A stretch of 14,726 nt of DNA from DAOUMU01 sp034409055 (GTDB lineage Bacteria; Chloroflexota; Anaerolineae; 4572-78; J111). The notes under the pieces are model-generated. The model did not search any database. It worked only from the letters and a program-made list of their open reading frames with translations, and was not told where the DNA came from. The DNA lies in NCBI GenBank assembly GCA_034409055.1, contig DAOUMU010000458.1, positions 1 to 14,726 of the forward strand, read 5' to 3'. Position numbers and translations under genes: made by a program. This document shows, in pieces, positions 14,632 through 14,726 of this stretch. Numbering within the stretch: position 1 is the first letter of the stretch; each line of letters starts with the position of its first letter.

Positions 14632-14726
14632 CCACCTGCAACCAACCAATTGTTAATTGCTAATTACTAATTGCTAATTGACCCTACCCCCCCAGTGACC
14701 ATTCCACACGGCTCCCACCTGCAACC
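14632..14726. repeat. AT-rich heptamer repeats between copies of CCACCTGCAACC
   Basis: Positions 14654-14680 are four 7-base units, TAATTGC, TAATTAC, TAATTGC and TAATTG. CCACCTGCAACC is at 14632-14643 and again at 14715-14726, the window's last bases, so a larger repeat may continue beyond the edge. No gene is seen here. Confidence 0.65.

Overview
This window looks like a chromosomal pectin/uronate utilisation locus from a member of the Chloroflexota, probably an Anaerolineae-like lineage. That assignment is inference, from the LacI-sensor/histidine-kinase/AraC fusion protein, the solute-binding lipoprotein with a long Ala-rich coiled-coil stalk, the mixed GC-rich codon use and the abundant palindromic and heptameric repeats. 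No rRNA, tRNA or other taxonomic marker is present.

Layout, all genes on the + strand. Positions 1-75 hold a partial copy of a palindromic repeat. A promoter near 150-178 leads into a 1176-residue sensor/regulator (248-3778). After a 283-base regulatory gap come two ABC sugar permeases (4062-5054, 5066-5944) and their solute-binding lipoprotein (6054-7886), followed by a strong hairpin. Next come two cytoplasmic pectin-oligomer enzymes, a GH105 unsaturated glucuronyl/galacturonyl hydrolase (7999-9144) and a GH28 polygalacturonase-type hydrolase (9164-10690). Then follow an IolB-family isomerase (10792-11607), a broken kduD (11624-12165), a Gfo/Idh/MocA oxidoreductase (12192-13526) and a broken KDPG aldolase gene (eda) interrupted by a small transposon-like element (13530-13922). 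The right end is an 89-base-period palindromic repeat array (13954-14291), a truncated Cys-rich ORF, a strong terminator and AT-rich heptamer repeats.

Proposed working: the cytoplasmic LacI-type domain of the regulator senses an imported or processed pectin sugar, the kinase/receiver passes the signal, and the C-terminal AraC domain activates the transporter operon through repeated TCCAAC sites upstream of 4062. Oligosaccharides captured by the lipoprotein enter through the LplB/YtcP-type permeases, with the ATPase encoded elsewhere. Inside the cell they are trimmed by GH28 and GH105, and the uronate products would feed an isomerase, KduD, a kinase and Eda. Two of those downstream genes, kduD and eda, are visibly broken by independent lesions, so import and hydrolysis look intact while the linked catabolic tail is decaying.

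The most interesting points are: the single-protein LacI/GAF/kinase/receiver/AraC architecture; the reconstruction of eda across a 217-base element with an 8-base target duplication; an IolB-family protein sitting where KduI would be expected; AraC-type 21-base-phased repeats before the transporter operon; and copies of the same palindromic repeat flanking the whole locus.
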